64,000 nucleotides of DNA from J027 sp965215855 (GCA_965215855.1 CBDCER010000002.1:620001-684000); one strand, 5' to 3'; shown: positions 25,995-35,407, counted from the stretch's first letter. The notes: a model not told the origin generated them from the letters alone. Translations and numbers: made by a program.

Positions 25995-26363
25995 TTATCC
26001 CAAATGTTGCTGCAATTTATTCGCCAATTCGCGCAAATTAATGGGTTTACTGATGTAATCATCGCAACCCGCTTCCAGCGCACGTTCACGGTCTCCAACC
26101 ATCGCATGTGCTGTCAGTGCAATAACAACGATATGCTTCAAGCCCTGAGTAGCCTTGATCTGTTGTGTGGCTGTCCAACCGTCAATGATTGGTAGAGACA
26201 AATCCATCAATATTAAGTCTGGAACATTTTCGTGCGCCATCCGAACACCGGCTTCACCGTCTTCAGCAACCAGCACGTGATAGTTCAATGAAGTTAGTAT
26301 ATCGGTAATCAAAATGCGATTATCAGGATTATCCTCAACAATCAATATTTTCTTGCTCACCAT
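25995..26363 (-). CDS. Single-domain response regulator
   Basis: A 122-residue stand-alone receiver (CheY-like). The acidic pair is in ILIVEDNPDN, the phosphorylated Asp in LILMDLSLPIIDG, the conserved Thr in ALTAHA and the Lys in ISKPINL. No output domain. ATG at 26363 is preferred (GGAG four bases upstream) over a start 30 bases earlier. First gene of the operon with the cyclase regulator and the degenerate receiver-kinase, so it may carry phosphate between the kinase and other partners. Confidence 0.9.
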   Translation of the reverse strand: MVSKKILIVEDNPDNRILITDILTSLNYHVLVAEDGEAGVRMAHENVPDLILMDLSLPIIDGWTATQQIKATQGLKHIVVIALTAHAMVGDRERALEAGCDDYISKPINLRELANKLQQHLG

Positions 26364-26544
26364 AAAACTCCATTTCGATCCAGACTCTGGCAATTATAGC
26401 GTCAGTTCAACGCAACGACCATGCTCGTTATATCGTTGCCAATACCAGATCTGGCCTCCACAATCACATCATCGTGCATTATTTGACGTTTCGTAGAGTC
26501 TAACGCAGTTTGGCAATCCAGGCTTGAAGCCGATGGAAATATGA

Positions 26545-26572
26545 AGAGAGCGACTCTCATGAATCGCCCTCT
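26545..26572 (-). terminator. Hairpin after the FtsX permease gene
   Basis: AGAGAGCGA (26545-26553) pairs with TCGCCCTCT (26564-26572), nine pairs with one G-U. On the - strand it is followed by TCATATTTCC, only weakly T-rich. It lies in the 243-bp gap between the permease gene and the receiver gene, where no coding was found. Confidence 0.4.
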
Positions 26573-26606
26573 ATTGCTATTGCTGCTATTTGACTTCAAT
26601 AATATG

Positions 26607-29066
26607 CTACTGATAGCGCAGAATGTCCGAGACTGTCTTGCGAGCTGCCGAAATCGACGGCCACAGGCTCGCAATCGCCACCAGTAAAATCATTCCAGCA
26701 AAACCAACCAGCAAAGTCACTGGTGGATAAGGAATCTCAAACGCTGCATTGAACGGCAACGATTCCAGCAACCCAGCCCGGATGCCCAAGCTAATCGGAA
26801 TCGCCAGCAACCAAGATACAATCCCAACGACCAAGCCCTCCATCAAAAACTGCCCGGCAATGGCATTCGAGGTGGCTCCAATCGAACGCATGACGCCGAT
26901 TTCTTTCTGGCGCTCGAAAACGCTGATTGAAAGGGTGGTCAACAATCCTACGCCCCCGACAGCCGCAATGAGTAACGCAGCCATGCTCAAGATAACCCCA
27001 AAGATCACCACAATACGGGTGATGAGTTCAGCTAACTCAACTTGATTGACGAATGTTGAGGTGATGCCATTTGCCAACAGAACTTCATTCACCTCGTCGA
27101 TTTTTGCCTCTACTTCATCAGCCGTCGGTTCTTCCTCATTGAGGATAATATTGATGGCGTTGGCATACAATTGTTCATTCGAGCCGTTGGTCAGTCCACC
27201 AAACGCCGCCAATTGTTGCCACCGGAACCAGATATTGTCAAATGGATAATTCGCAACGCCGATAATGTCGAATGTAGCTTCGTTGCCACCCACGACCAGT
27301 GTAATCGGATCGCCATCTCCCAATCCAGAAAATTGAGCAATACGCGAACTGATGACGACTCCGTCACGCTCAGGATCCCCCTGCCAGCCAGTACCTTCAC
27401 GCAATTCCAGCACCACAATATCGGGGTTGCGCGTATTAAACCCAGTCGCTGTGATTCCAGGCGGACCACCCACCACAGGTGGTGCATCATAATCTTTAAT
27501 CTCGACCGCCAAGCTGATGCCCGGTTCAACATCACGCAAACCCTCAACATTGTTCTGCAAAATCATTTCTACGGTCTCGAAATCCTGCACTTCATTGGGC
27601 GCTACAGCAATTTGGTAGCCAAATGTCTCAAAGGTGGTATCGACCAGCCCCGACAGTGCGAAAAATACCGCAAAGATTCCCATAAACGCGCCATTTGCCA
27701 GCATCAACGTGATACCGGTCAATGCTAACCGGTACTTTTTCAGAAACGCATTATTGACACTCTGACGGGTGTTGAGTGGCAATGGCAAACGAGCCAGATA
27801 ACGTTCCAAGCGTCCCCTGCCGAATCTTGCGGCGATACCTTGATTCGTAATCGCGTCCACAATGGCAACGCGGGTTCCACTTATGACCGGCAACACCGAC
27901 GCCAGGAAAGGAACTGCCATCCCGATTACCAACCCCAACAAGATTGCTCTCGGTGAAATCGTAAACGATTCAATCAGGGTTTCGGACTGGATCGCTAACC
28001 CTTGTGCAGCATAATAGCCTGCCGGAACCCCCAGCAAAATCCCCGGCACGACGCCTATTAAGCCATACACAACCGTGATGCCCGAATACATGAAGAAATT
28101 ATCCCACGCGCTTGCGCCCAGCGTTTTCATCGCGCCAATCTGCCGCCGCTGTTCGCTGACGATAGAGCTAACGACATTGATAACCAGAAATCCTGACACA
28201 ATCAGGGCGATAAAAGCCAATACAATCAAAATCTGGTTGGTCGAACGTGTACTTTCAATGGCTTGATTTTGGGCCGGATCTTCTACAATAGTTCTCACAG
28301 GCACATAGGGAGTGTTTTCAGCAATCGCTTGTTCAAACACCACCGACTGTGCATCAGCCATCTCAAAATCAGTATATCGAACATACAGGAAGTTCAGCCC
28401 TGTAAATCCGGCAATCATCTGTGCGTCTTCATAAGCACCAAAGATTGTCGTGTTAGCCGGAACATTGCCTGTCGGTCCCAAGTTACCATAGGGTTGGAAG
28501 GCGATTCCCACAATTTCAGCCATGATGGTAGGAATCGCATCATCTGTTACAGGTTGACTCAATACGCGTAACTCTAACTGGTCGCCAATTTTCAGGCCAT
28601 ATTCATCTGCCATGCGACGTTCAATGGCGATTTCAGGGTTTTGACCATCGCCAACCACCGGATAGCGCCCATCAATCACTTGGGCGGGTTCCAAGTAATT
28701 TTGTTCAAATGGCTGCGGTTGTGCCACGATGACTCCATCTTCAAATCCATCACCCCCCAACTGTCGCCAGAACACAGGAGCAACCGCCCTGCCCTCGACA
28801 TGCGTCACATCAGGCAACGCTCGCAGAGTCTCCAAATAGGCATCATTATCAACCTCAACCCCCTGCCGTATCGTCAACCCCACCCGCAGCATCGCCAGAC
28901 GGTCCTCCTGCAAATCCTTCTCAAGCTGCTTCACCAACAATTCGCCAGCAGAAACCAGTGTCACCACACCCAGAACGCCAATGAAAATACTCGTTGAAAC
29001 CAGCAATGTACGAACTTTGCGCGTCCATACATCCCGCAGAATTTTACGTGTTCGTGTTCCGATCAA
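26607..29066 (-). CDS. ABC transporter permease with two FtsX domains
   Basis: An 819-residue membrane protein of the MacB/FtsX type. One membrane helix near the N-terminus (LVSTSIFIGVLGVVTLVSAG) is followed by a large extracytoplasmic domain, a first FtsX core of about three helices with MKTLGASAWDNFFMYSG, a second N-terminal-type helix (GITLMLANGAFMGIF), another large outer domain and a second FtsX core (RQKEIGVMRSIGATSNAIAG). Such permeases work with an ATPase in mechanical export or lipoprotein release. No ATPase gene is adjacent. The TTG start at 29066 is chosen because GAGGT lies six bases upstream; the frame remains open for 37 more codons, but those residues do not look coding. Confidence 0.87.
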   Translation of the reverse strand: MIGTRTRKILRDVWTRKVRTLLVSTSIFIGVLGVVTLVSAGELLVKQLEKDLQEDRLAMLRVGLTIRQGVEVDNDAYLETLRALPDVTHVEGRAVAPVFWRQLGGDGFEDGVIVAQPQPFEQNYLEPAQVIDGRYPVVGDGQNPEIAIERRMADEYGLKIGDQLELRVLSQPVTDDAIPTIMAEIVGIAFQPYGNLGPTGNVPANTTIFGAYEDAQMIAGFTGLNFLYVRYTDFEMADAQSVVFEQAIAENTPYVPVRTIVEDPAQNQAIESTRSTNQILIVLAFIALIVSGFLVINVVSSIVSEQRRQIGAMKTLGASAWDNFFMYSGITVVYGLIGVVPGILLGVPAGYYAAQGLAIQSETLIESFTISPRAILLGLVIGMAVPFLASVLPVISGTRVAIVDAITNQGIAARFGRGRLERYLARLPLPLNTRQSVNNAFLKKYRLALTGITLMLANGAFMGIFAVFFALSGLVDTTFETFGYQIAVAPNEVQDFETVEMILQNNVEGLRDVEPGISLAVEIKDYDAPPVVGGPPGITATGFNTRNPDIVVLELREGTGWQGDPERDGVVISSRIAQFSGLGDGDPITLVVGGNEATFDIIGVANYPFDNIWFRWQQLAAFGGLTNGSNEQLYANAINIILNEEEPTADEVEAKIDEVNEVLLANGITSTFVNQVELAELITRIVVIFGVILSMAALLIAAVGGVGLLTTLSISVFERQKEIGVMRSIGATSNAIAGQFLMEGLVVGIVSWLLAIPISLGIRAGLLESLPFNAAFEIPYPPVTLLVGFAGMILLVAIASLWPSISAARKTVSDILRYQ

Positions 29067-29149
29067 GTTGCAACCTCGCCATGATATTGTTTTATCAACA
29101 ATGACTATAGAGATCGTTGTGAGGTGGAGCATGAGGCACTGATGAAGAA

Positions 29150-29178
29150 TTGATGAATCTGAGCAAGCCCTGTACAAT
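29150..29178 (+). promoter_or_regulatory. Candidate promoter of murE
   Basis: TTGATG (29150-29155) and TACAAT (29173-29178) with a 17-bp spacer, about 30 bp upstream of the murE start. Confidence 0.5.
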
Positions 29179-29207
29179 CCGTCCGTTCAGAAAAGGATGG
29201 CATTTTG

Positions 29208-30821
29208 ATGACGCTACGTTTTGCCGATTTACTCAGTGAATTACCCTTCGAGTTTGATCCACCGGACGACAATCCCGAGATCACGGCTCCAGTGACCGAA
29301 CGCGCTGATGAAATCGAGCCTGGCGGTGTGTTTCTGGCTCGTAAAGGTCGCTTGACCGATGGTCACAAATTCATTCCCCAAGCAATCCAACGTGGAGCCA
29401 TTGCCATCGTGGGGGAAACGGCTGCCAATGAATTGCGTGAGTTGCTAGGCGACACCCCCTATGCCCGCGTCCCTGATGGCTATCAAGCATTTGGCTACCT
29501 GACCGCCGCCTATGAGGGGAACCCATCGCGCCAACTGGTCGTTATCGCTATCACTGGAACTGATGGTAAAACCACCACTGCCACCGTCATCTACCATATT
29601 CTCAAAGCCGCTGGTGTTCGGGTCGGATTAGTCAGCACTGTCAACGCCATCATCGGCGACCAAGATGTCGCCACCGGCCTGCATGTTACCAGTCCCCATG
29701 CCCATGAACTCCAACGCTATTTGCGGCAAATGGTCGAAGTAGGTATGACGCACTGTGTATTGGAAACGACCTCAATGGGCCTCGATCAAGGGCGCGTCAA
29801 CGGCACACACATCGACGTGGCGGTTCTAACCAATATCACCCACGAGCATCTGGACTGGCATGGTAGCTGGGAAGCCTACCGCGATGCCAAAGCCCGACTG
29901 TTCCACATCCTGCGCGATACACCCCGCAAAGGTGACCAACCCAACATCGCTATTGTCAATGCCGATGACCCAACAGCCCCCGATTTCGCCGAAGCCAGCA
30001 TCGGCGCGGACTATATGCTGCTCTATAGCCTGGACCAGACCAATGCTGATTTCTATGCAGACCGGATTCACTATACATCATCCTACACCTCGTTTATGTT
30101 GCGGGGTAACGCAGGCGACATCCCGATCCGCTCCCCACTACTTGGCCCTTACAATGTCGCCAATGTACTAGCTGGCATTGCTGCCGCTGCCAGCGCCATG
30201 CCCCAACCCCAGCATCGACAATTGATGGTCAACGCCATCCCCCAGGGTATCAGCAACTTGCCACAGATTGCAGGCCGCATGGAACGCATTGATCAAGGGC
30301 AGGATTTCCTGGCGATAGTTGATTTCGCCCATACACCCAATGCACTGCACCGGGCACTGGAAACAGCCCAACTGATGAAAGGTGAGAACGGACGTGTGAT
30401 AGCCGTGTTTGGGAGTGCCGGGCTGCGAGATCGAGAAAAACGCCGTATGATGGCCGAAATCTCTGCCCAACAGGCCGACATAACAATGCTGACTGCTGAA
30501 GACCCCCGCACCGAGTCTCTGCTGGGGATTCTGCAAGAGATGGCCGATGGTGCTATCGCTTTCGGTGCTATCGAAGGTGAAACCCTGTTCCGTGTACCGG
30601 ACCGTGGGCGAGCTATTTATGCTGCTTGCCAGACCGCGCGAGCTGGAGATGTGATCATCGCATGTGGCAAAGGTCACGAACAAAGCATGTGTTTTGGCAC
30701 TATTGAATATCCATGGGATGATCGCGATGCCATGCGAGCTGCCCTACAACACACGCCATTGACAACATTGCCCAGTGCATCAGAACCATATGACCCAAGC
30801 GAGTCCTGGCGATTTGAGTGA
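29208..30821 (+). CDS. murE: UDP-N-acetylmuramoyl-L-alanyl-D-glutamate ligase (MurE)
   Basis: A 537-residue Mur ligase that adds the third amino acid to the peptidoglycan precursor in the cytoplasm. The substrate domain ends near residue 105; the ATP site is TGTDGKTTTAT (usually TGTNGKTT). NITHEHLDWHG and the carbamylated Lys in AKARLF match the central domain, and DFAHTPNALHRAL, GSAGLRDREKRR and GKGHEQ the C-terminal domain. The motif that selects the amino acid is EDPR where diaminopimelate enzymes have DNPR, so the added residue may be something else. AAGGA (29193-29197) fits ATG 29208 or TTG 29205. No other mur genes are adjacent. Confidence 0.95.
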   Translation: MTLRFADLLSELPFEFDPPDDNPEITAPVTERADEIEPGGVFLARKGRLTDGHKFIPQAIQRGAIAIVGETAANELRELLGDTPYARVPDGYQAFGYLTAAYEGNPSRQLVVIAITGTDGKTTTATVIYHILKAAGVRVGLVSTVNAIIGDQDVATGLHVTSPHAHELQRYLRQMVEVGMTHCVLETTSMGLDQGRVNGTHIDVAVLTNITHEHLDWHGSWEAYRDAKARLFHILRDTPRKGDQPNIAIVNADDPTAPDFAEASIGADYMLLYSLDQTNADFYADRIHYTSSYTSFMLRGNAGDIPIRSPLLGPYNVANVLAGIAAAASAMPQPQHRQLMVNAIPQGISNLPQIAGRMERIDQGQDFLAIVDFAHTPNALHRALETAQLMKGENGRVIAVFGSAGLRDREKRRMMAEISAQQADITMLTAEDPRTESLLGILQEMADGAIAFGAIEGETLFRVPDRGRAIYAACQTARAGDVIIACGKGHEQSMCFGTIEYPWDDRDAMRAALQHTPLTTLPSASEPYDPSESWRFE

Positions 30822-30840
30822 TTTTCGTCATACCAAGCCT

Positions 30841-30846
30841 TATAAT
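30841..30846 (+). promoter_or_regulatory. Consensus -10 box upstream of the HTH protein gene
   Basis: TATAAT, 44 bp upstream of the start codon. No convincing -35 box at 16-18 bp, so only the -10 element is claimed. Confidence 0.35.
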
Positions 30847-30889
30847 AGAATTAAAGTAGTGCGAGTCCATCAATCACGGGATACTTACA

Positions 30890-31507
30890 ATGCCGGTACA
30901 CAAATGGTTATCTCTGAAAAAAGCCGCCGATATGTTGGGTGTACATTCAACCACTCTGCGGCGATGGGCCGATAAAGGCGATATTCCTGTCTATATAACC
31001 CCGGGCGGCCACCGCCGTTTCCTCGAAGCTGACATCCGGGCTATGGTTGATAATCGTTTGCCAGCGACTCGCGGCGGAACTGAAAATGCGTGGGCGGCCA
31101 GTGCCATTATTATGACGCAAGATCGGTTGCGTGATGCCCGTCCCCAGGCCGAATGGATGGAAGCCTTCGACGAAGTTCAACGCGCCGAACAACGTGCACT
31201 AGGCAATCATTTACTGAGTTTGATTATCCGACATACCACTTTGCCGGAAGATGATGATAATCTGCTGGATGAAGCACATGATCTGGCAATACGCTATGCT
31301 GACATCTGCATTGAGCGAGGATTGTCGGTAGCGCAAGGCCTGGAAATCGTGATTTTCTTCCGCGATGGTATGTTCGAGGCGGCATTGCAAATGCCCCAGG
31401 TGGCGAATTTTGATGAAGACACTCGCCTACGCTTGGTGCGAAAATTGACACAGGTCTTCAATCTTATTCAAATTACGCTCGCCAAACACTATAGCCAGCA
31501 AAAATAG
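30890..31507 (+). CDS. BldC/excisionase-type HTH DNA-binding protein with helical C-terminal domain
   Basis: A 205-residue likely transcription factor. Residues about 5-60 are a MerR-like winged helix: LSLKKAADMLGVHSTTLRRWADKG is the helix-turn-helix and GGHRRFLEADI the wing, as in BldC and excisionase-family proteins. The rest (about 85-205) is helical (LLDEAHDLAIRYADICIERG and AALQMPQVANFDEDTRLRL) and resembles the RsbRD-like helical bundles of other Chloroflexota regulators, though this is a loose likeness. It follows murE by 68 bp with its own -10 box. Target genes are not evident. Confidence 0.8.
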   Translation: MPVHKWLSLKKAADMLGVHSTTLRRWADKGDIPVYITPGGHRRFLEADIRAMVDNRLPATRGGTENAWAASAIIMTQDRLRDARPQAEWMEAFDEVQRAEQRALGNHLLSLIIRHTTLPEDDDNLLDEAHDLAIRYADICIERGLSVAQGLEIVIFFRDGMFEAALQMPQVANFDEDTRLRLVRKLTQVFNLIQITLAKHYSQQK

Positions 31508-31569
31508 CAAAATCCCGCTGTTCTTGATACACTTTTGGGCGATTGTTTGTACATATTGAGGTCAGATTG

Positions 31570-32580
31570 ATGGTTAGAAAACTGAGTTTATTGGTAGTTT
31601 TGTTTGCATTGCTCGCCGCACCCTGGGTTGTTTCGGCTCAGGCAGACACTCAAGCCCTGCGTGATGAACTTATTACTGTTTATCAAAATACAAATGCCAT
31701 TGAGAGCTATCGCCTGGAAGCTGAAGACGAACTAGAGCAACAAATCGTTTTCAGCCAGCCGTCCTCTCAAGTATTCATGATGGATGTTGAAGTTTCCGAT
31801 GCGTTTATCATCACCCTGGCGATAGAGACCACAACCACCGCCGAAGTGAATGCCGCCGATTTGAGCGCCACCATTTCGACTGCTGTTGAACAGGAACAGG
31901 GGCTTGGCAATTTTTATGAAATGGATGATGAAACGCTCAGTATTCCCGAAGGCCCCAAAGACGAAGCGGAAATCGAGGCCCAGTTCATCCTGTTAGACAA
32001 CACCCTATATATCAATCTGGATGAAACCAAATCCGACTATCGCGCTGGCGTGCCAGAAGGCTGGCAGGTGGTTGGCAACGAGACACTGGTATTGACCGAT
32101 ACCCTGATCTCGATAGATGATCTGATGACGGCACTCAACAATGCCCGCTTCGATGCCACGCGCATCCTGGATTTATTGAATACCGACGACGCGATACAGA
32201 CGATTGAGACACTGGATGACGACGAAATCGACGGCCAGGCTATGCAACGTTACTTCGTCACCTTGGACGCCGCCGCCGCTGTCCAAACGTTAGGGTTGGA
32301 TATGACGGCACTGACCGCCGATGTGCCATCAGCTGCTATCGATACGCTCATCAGCAATGCAACATACACGATTGAAGTCTGGGTCGGGGCCGATGACCAA
32401 CTGGTGCATCAACAGATCATCGCATTCAGCATGAATGAAACCTTCGCGCCCGGCACGCTCGACGGTGCGCCTGAAGACGCGGCAGTGACTTACACCTATA
32501 CTCAGACTAACACACTTCAATTAACCGATTTTGGCGCGGACATTACCATCGAAGCTCCCGACATGGAAGTGACTGAATAG
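31570..32580 (+). CDS. Secreted acidic protein, LppX/LolA-like in outline
   Basis: A 336-residue exported protein. Residues 1-24 form a signal peptide (MVRKLSLLVVLFALLAAPWVVSA in outline: basic start, hydrophobic core, SAQ cleavage). The mature part is rich in Asp, Glu and Thr and alternates strands and helices (ATRILDLLNTDD, DDDEIDGQAMQRYFVTLDAAA, TYTIEVWVGADDQLVHQQIIAF), a pattern seen in LppX/LolA-like lipid-carrier proteins; no lipobox Cys is present. ATG at 31570 has GAGG eight bases upstream; the earlier start in the frame would bury the signal peptide. Confidence 0.72.
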   Translation: MVRKLSLLVVLFALLAAPWVVSAQADTQALRDELITVYQNTNAIESYRLEAEDELEQQIVFSQPSSQVFMMDVEVSDAFIITLAIETTTTAEVNAADLSATISTAVEQEQGLGNFYEMDDETLSIPEGPKDEAEIEAQFILLDNTLYINLDETKSDYRAGVPEGWQVVGNETLVLTDTLISIDDLMTALNNARFDATRILDLLNTDDAIQTIETLDDDEIDGQAMQRYFVTLDAAAAVQTLGLDMTALTADVPSAAIDTLISNATYTIEVWVGADDQLVHQQIIAFSMNETFAPGTLDGAPEDAAVTYTYTQTNTLQLTDFGADITIEAPDMEVTE

Positions 32581-32625
32581 ACAAAAATGCAGCGTGGGGC
32601 GTATATACATTTGCCACGCTGCATT
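32581..32625 (-). terminator. Terminator of argS
   Basis: A perfect 12-bp stem: AATGCAGCGTGG (32586-32597) with CCACGCTGCATT (32614-32625). On the - strand it is followed by TTTGTC, giving a five-T run with the stem end; on the + strand there is no T run. It may also protect the end of the convergent + strand transcript. Confidence 0.75.
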
Positions 32626-32638
32626 GTCTCGTTCAACC

Positions 32639-34363
32639 CTACATCCGTTCAGGCGCACTCATCCCCATCAGCGTCAATACCCGCTTAAAGACGATTTTAG
32701 CCGCCCGGTATAGTCGCAGTCTGGCTCTGGCAACCTTCTCCGGCACTTCGCTATGCAATACCCGCACCCGGTCGTACATTGGATGGAAAGCTCGTGCCAG
32801 GTCAAGTGCCCAAAACGCCAATTGGTGCGGAGCCAAATTGTCATGGGCAAAGAGCAATGTATCGGGCAAATCAAGCATTTTGAGGATGAACTCTGTTTCC
32901 GCATCACCCAACAGCGACAAATCAGCGTCAGCATCCCAATCAGTCGGATAACCACGATCTTCCACCTGTCGCAAGATGCCCGCACACCGCACATGCGCGT
33001 TCTGGATATAGTAGACTGGATTCTCGTTGGATTGCTGTACGGCTAGGTCAAGATCGAACGCCACATCGTTGTCCGTGCTGCGGGCCAGCAAGAAATAACG
33101 GATTGCATCCGAGCCTGTTTCGTCCATGACCTCATCTAGTGGGATGATCTCACCCTTGCGCGTACTCATACCAATTTTCTGACCGTCTTTGATGAGATGT
33201 ACCATCTGATGCAACACCACATCCACTGCATCTGCATTGCGCCCCAACGCCTGTAACCCGCGCTTGACGACTTGCGACTCGGTGAAATGATCGGCTCCGA
33301 AGATATTCACCACGCGCTCGAAGCCGCGATCTAGCTTATTGATATGATAGGCAATGTCGGGCAATACATAGGTTGGGTCGCCATTACTGCGAACGATCAC
33401 ACGATCCTGGTCGTCGCCAAAACTAGTGCTGCGGAACCACATCGCTGCCTCGGTCCCCTGCTTTTTGGCGCGTTCAATCTCTTCTTCGGATGCCCCTTCC
33501 CAGGTGATACCCTGATAGGTGTAGCCGCGAGATTTCAATTCATGCTGCGTCCGCTTCACCGAGCCATCGCTATACAAATCCAGTTCATTGAAATAACAAT
33601 CGAACCGGATGCCCAGGCGTTCCAGCGTGGCCTTAATGTCCTCAAAAATCGCCGCCTCGGCATATTCCTTGAAAGACTGCCAATCTTTGCTCCGCCAACT
33701 ATCGCCAACTTCGTTCGCCAGTGCTTGTGCCATATCGATCAGATACTCACCCTGATAGCCACCTTCGGGAATATCACTTTTGCCACCCAGCGCCGCTTCA
33801 TAACGGGCTTTCAGACTAAGGCCCAGCAACTCCATCTGGCGACCACCATTGTTGAAGTAGTATTCGCGGTACACATCCCAACCACATGCCGCCAACAGCC
33901 GAGCTATAGCATCGCCTACCACTGCCCCTCGTGAGCGCCCAATATGCAGCGGGCCAGTGGGATTGGCACTGACGAATTCGACCTGTACGCGGCGACTTTG
34001 GCCGATAGCCTGGCTGAAAACATCGGCATTGGCTTCGATAATGGTATTGACCTGAGCACGAATCCAGTCAGGATTCAGCCAGAAATTGATGAATCCCGGC
34101 CCGGCCACCTCAGCCTTCGCCAGCAAATTAACATTCGGCAGATGATTCACGATAGCCGTCGCAATATCAAATGGCTTCATTTTGAATAGCTTGGCTGATG
34201 CCATTGCAACTGGTGAGGCATAATTACTTTGTTTAGCAGCCTTCACCGGAATACTGATGGCCGCTTTGTCAGGCAATTGCGGCAAATCTTCCGCCGCCTG
34301 GGCACATTCAATGGCTAATTGCAACAATTTCTCGATACGTTGTGGAATAGGCGTAAAGCTCAA
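32639..34363 (-). CDS. argS: Arginyl-tRNA synthetase
   Basis: A 574-residue class I aminoacyl-tRNA synthetase that charges tRNA-Arg. The N-terminal Add1-like domain (about 1-120) is followed by the catalytic core with FVSANPTGPLHIGRSRGAVVGD (HIGH-type signature HIGR), VLPDIAYHINKLDRGFERVVN, and KIGMSTRKGEIIPL in the KMSKS position. The DALR anticodon-binding domain follows (NPVYYIQNAHVRCAGIL and HPMYDRVRVLHSE), ending in the usual MGMSAPERM. Full length. TTG start at 34363 with AAGGAG nine bases upstream. A strong hairpin terminator lies after the stop. Confidence 0.97.
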   Translation of the reverse strand: MSFTPIPQRIEKLLQLAIECAQAAEDLPQLPDKAAISIPVKAAKQSNYASPVAMASAKLFKMKPFDIATAIVNHLPNVNLLAKAEVAGPGFINFWLNPDWIRAQVNTIIEANADVFSQAIGQSRRVQVEFVSANPTGPLHIGRSRGAVVGDAIARLLAACGWDVYREYYFNNGGRQMELLGLSLKARYEAALGGKSDIPEGGYQGEYLIDMAQALANEVGDSWRSKDWQSFKEYAEAAIFEDIKATLERLGIRFDCYFNELDLYSDGSVKRTQHELKSRGYTYQGITWEGASEEEIERAKKQGTEAAMWFRSTSFGDDQDRVIVRSNGDPTYVLPDIAYHINKLDRGFERVVNIFGADHFTESQVVKRGLQALGRNADAVDVVLHQMVHLIKDGQKIGMSTRKGEIIPLDEVMDETGSDAIRYFLLARSTDNDVAFDLDLAVQQSNENPVYYIQNAHVRCAGILRQVEDRGYPTDWDADADLSLLGDAETEFILKMLDLPDTLLFAHDNLAPHQLAFWALDLARAFHPMYDRVRVLHSEVPEKVARARLRLYRAAKIVFKRVLTLMGMSAPERM

Positions 34364-34385
34364 AGATTTCCACTCCTTATTGGGT

Positions 34386-35312
34386 TCAACTTTTCGCGGG
34401 CACTATTCTATCATACGATGATACACGCTGGCTTTGGGCAAAGCGCACGGTCAACAATAGTCCTATCGTCCCCGTCACCACTGGCCCCAATACATAGATA
34501 CTGCCGAAGACACGTAAGTATACATCCGGGTTTTCTGGCACGATAATGAACAATACCAAATGCAACCAATGAGGGAATGACGCCAGGGTTGCCAGAGTCA
34601 ACAGCAATCCTGTGTCTGACCTGGTGTAAAGCAAGACGAACACAACCGACGTCAGGCCGCGATAGAACATCCATAAGCTGCGATTAATCAGGCCAGCATA
34701 CCAGGAAGAACCAGCTCGACTCGAAACCAACAAGCCAACCCCACTCAGTAAATATATTTCAAATAAGGGCATTAACCCCACCAATACCCCCAACAAAATC
34801 AGGAGTACCAGGTTCTCATCACCGAACTGGTCAAACGCTAGCCGGACAATGACAATAAAGCCAATGAGGATAATCCGCAGGGTAATGACGGGCATCAGCG
34901 CATGTTCCGCGTTCCACATCAGTGCCGCAAATTTGCTCATCACAATCTGATAGCGCGGTAACGGCGTACTGAGAATGCTCTCCCACGTCCTGCGCTCAAA
35001 TTCTCCGACGATCATATGGCTGGCTCTGGCCGGCGTGCTGATAATCAGGCGCGTGAAGAGTATTTCGGACACGATGATCGCTGGTGGAGCCATCGCCACC
35101 ACCAATGGAAACAACAGATAACCGAAAATATTCTCGCCCGTTGTCGAAATCAGCGCACAGCTAAAGAATAGCAAGCCGACCAATACCGGAACAATAAAAC
35201 GTGTACGCTCGGTAAATTGCCAGATGCGAACATCAATGGCGCTAAACTGGCGAAGTTCATTGGCGACCAACGGAAAACGAGGATGTGCCCAAACCGGTAA
35301 GAATTTCGACAA
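34386..35312 (-). CDS. ABC-2-type transporter permease
   Basis: A 308-residue protein with six or more membrane helices. The cytoplasmic segment VGEFERRTWESILSTPLPRYQIVMSKF is the characteristic loop of ABC-2 permeases (normally ERERGTLELLLATPLSRWEILLGK). No ATPase gene is adjacent, so the partner must be encoded elsewhere. The TTG at 35312 is the first in-frame start and has only a weak GGATGAG site nearby. It is transcribed towards argS, 22 bp before the argS start, and could be co-transcribed with it. Confidence 0.75.
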   Translation of the reverse strand: MSKFLPVWAHPRFPLVANELRQFSAIDVRIWQFTERTRFIVPVLVGLLFFSCALISTTGENIFGYLLFPLVVAMAPPAIIVSEILFTRLIISTPARASHMIVGEFERRTWESILSTPLPRYQIVMSKFAALMWNAEHALMPVITLRIILIGFIVIVRLAFDQFGDENLVLLILLGVLVGLMPLFEIYLLSGVGLLVSSRAGSSWYAGLINRSLWMFYRGLTSVVFVLLYTRSDTGLLLTLATLASFPHWLHLVLFIIVPENPDVYLRVFGSIYVLGPVVTGTIGLLLTVRFAQSQRVSSYDRIVPAKS

Positions 35313-35395
35313 TGTTTACTCATCCAGATCAAAGATAGCTGTTCGCCCGCCACTATACCTGATTTTCAACGTGTGTCATAATGACACCAACTTAA

Positions 35396-35402
35396 AAGGA
35401 GG
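35396..35402 (+). promoter_or_regulatory. Perfect Shine-Dalgarno that fixes the kptA start
   Basis: AAGGAGG, five bases upstream of ATT 35408. No ATG, GTG, TTG or CTG lies in frame before the ATG at 35450, which is 47 bases away, too far to be served by this site. Confidence 0.8.
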
Positions 35403-35407
35403 CTTCT

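Noticed and set aside
29067..29177. 37-codon N-terminal extension of the FtsX permease
   Set aside because: The added residues do not look coding, and a ribosome site fits TTG 29066.
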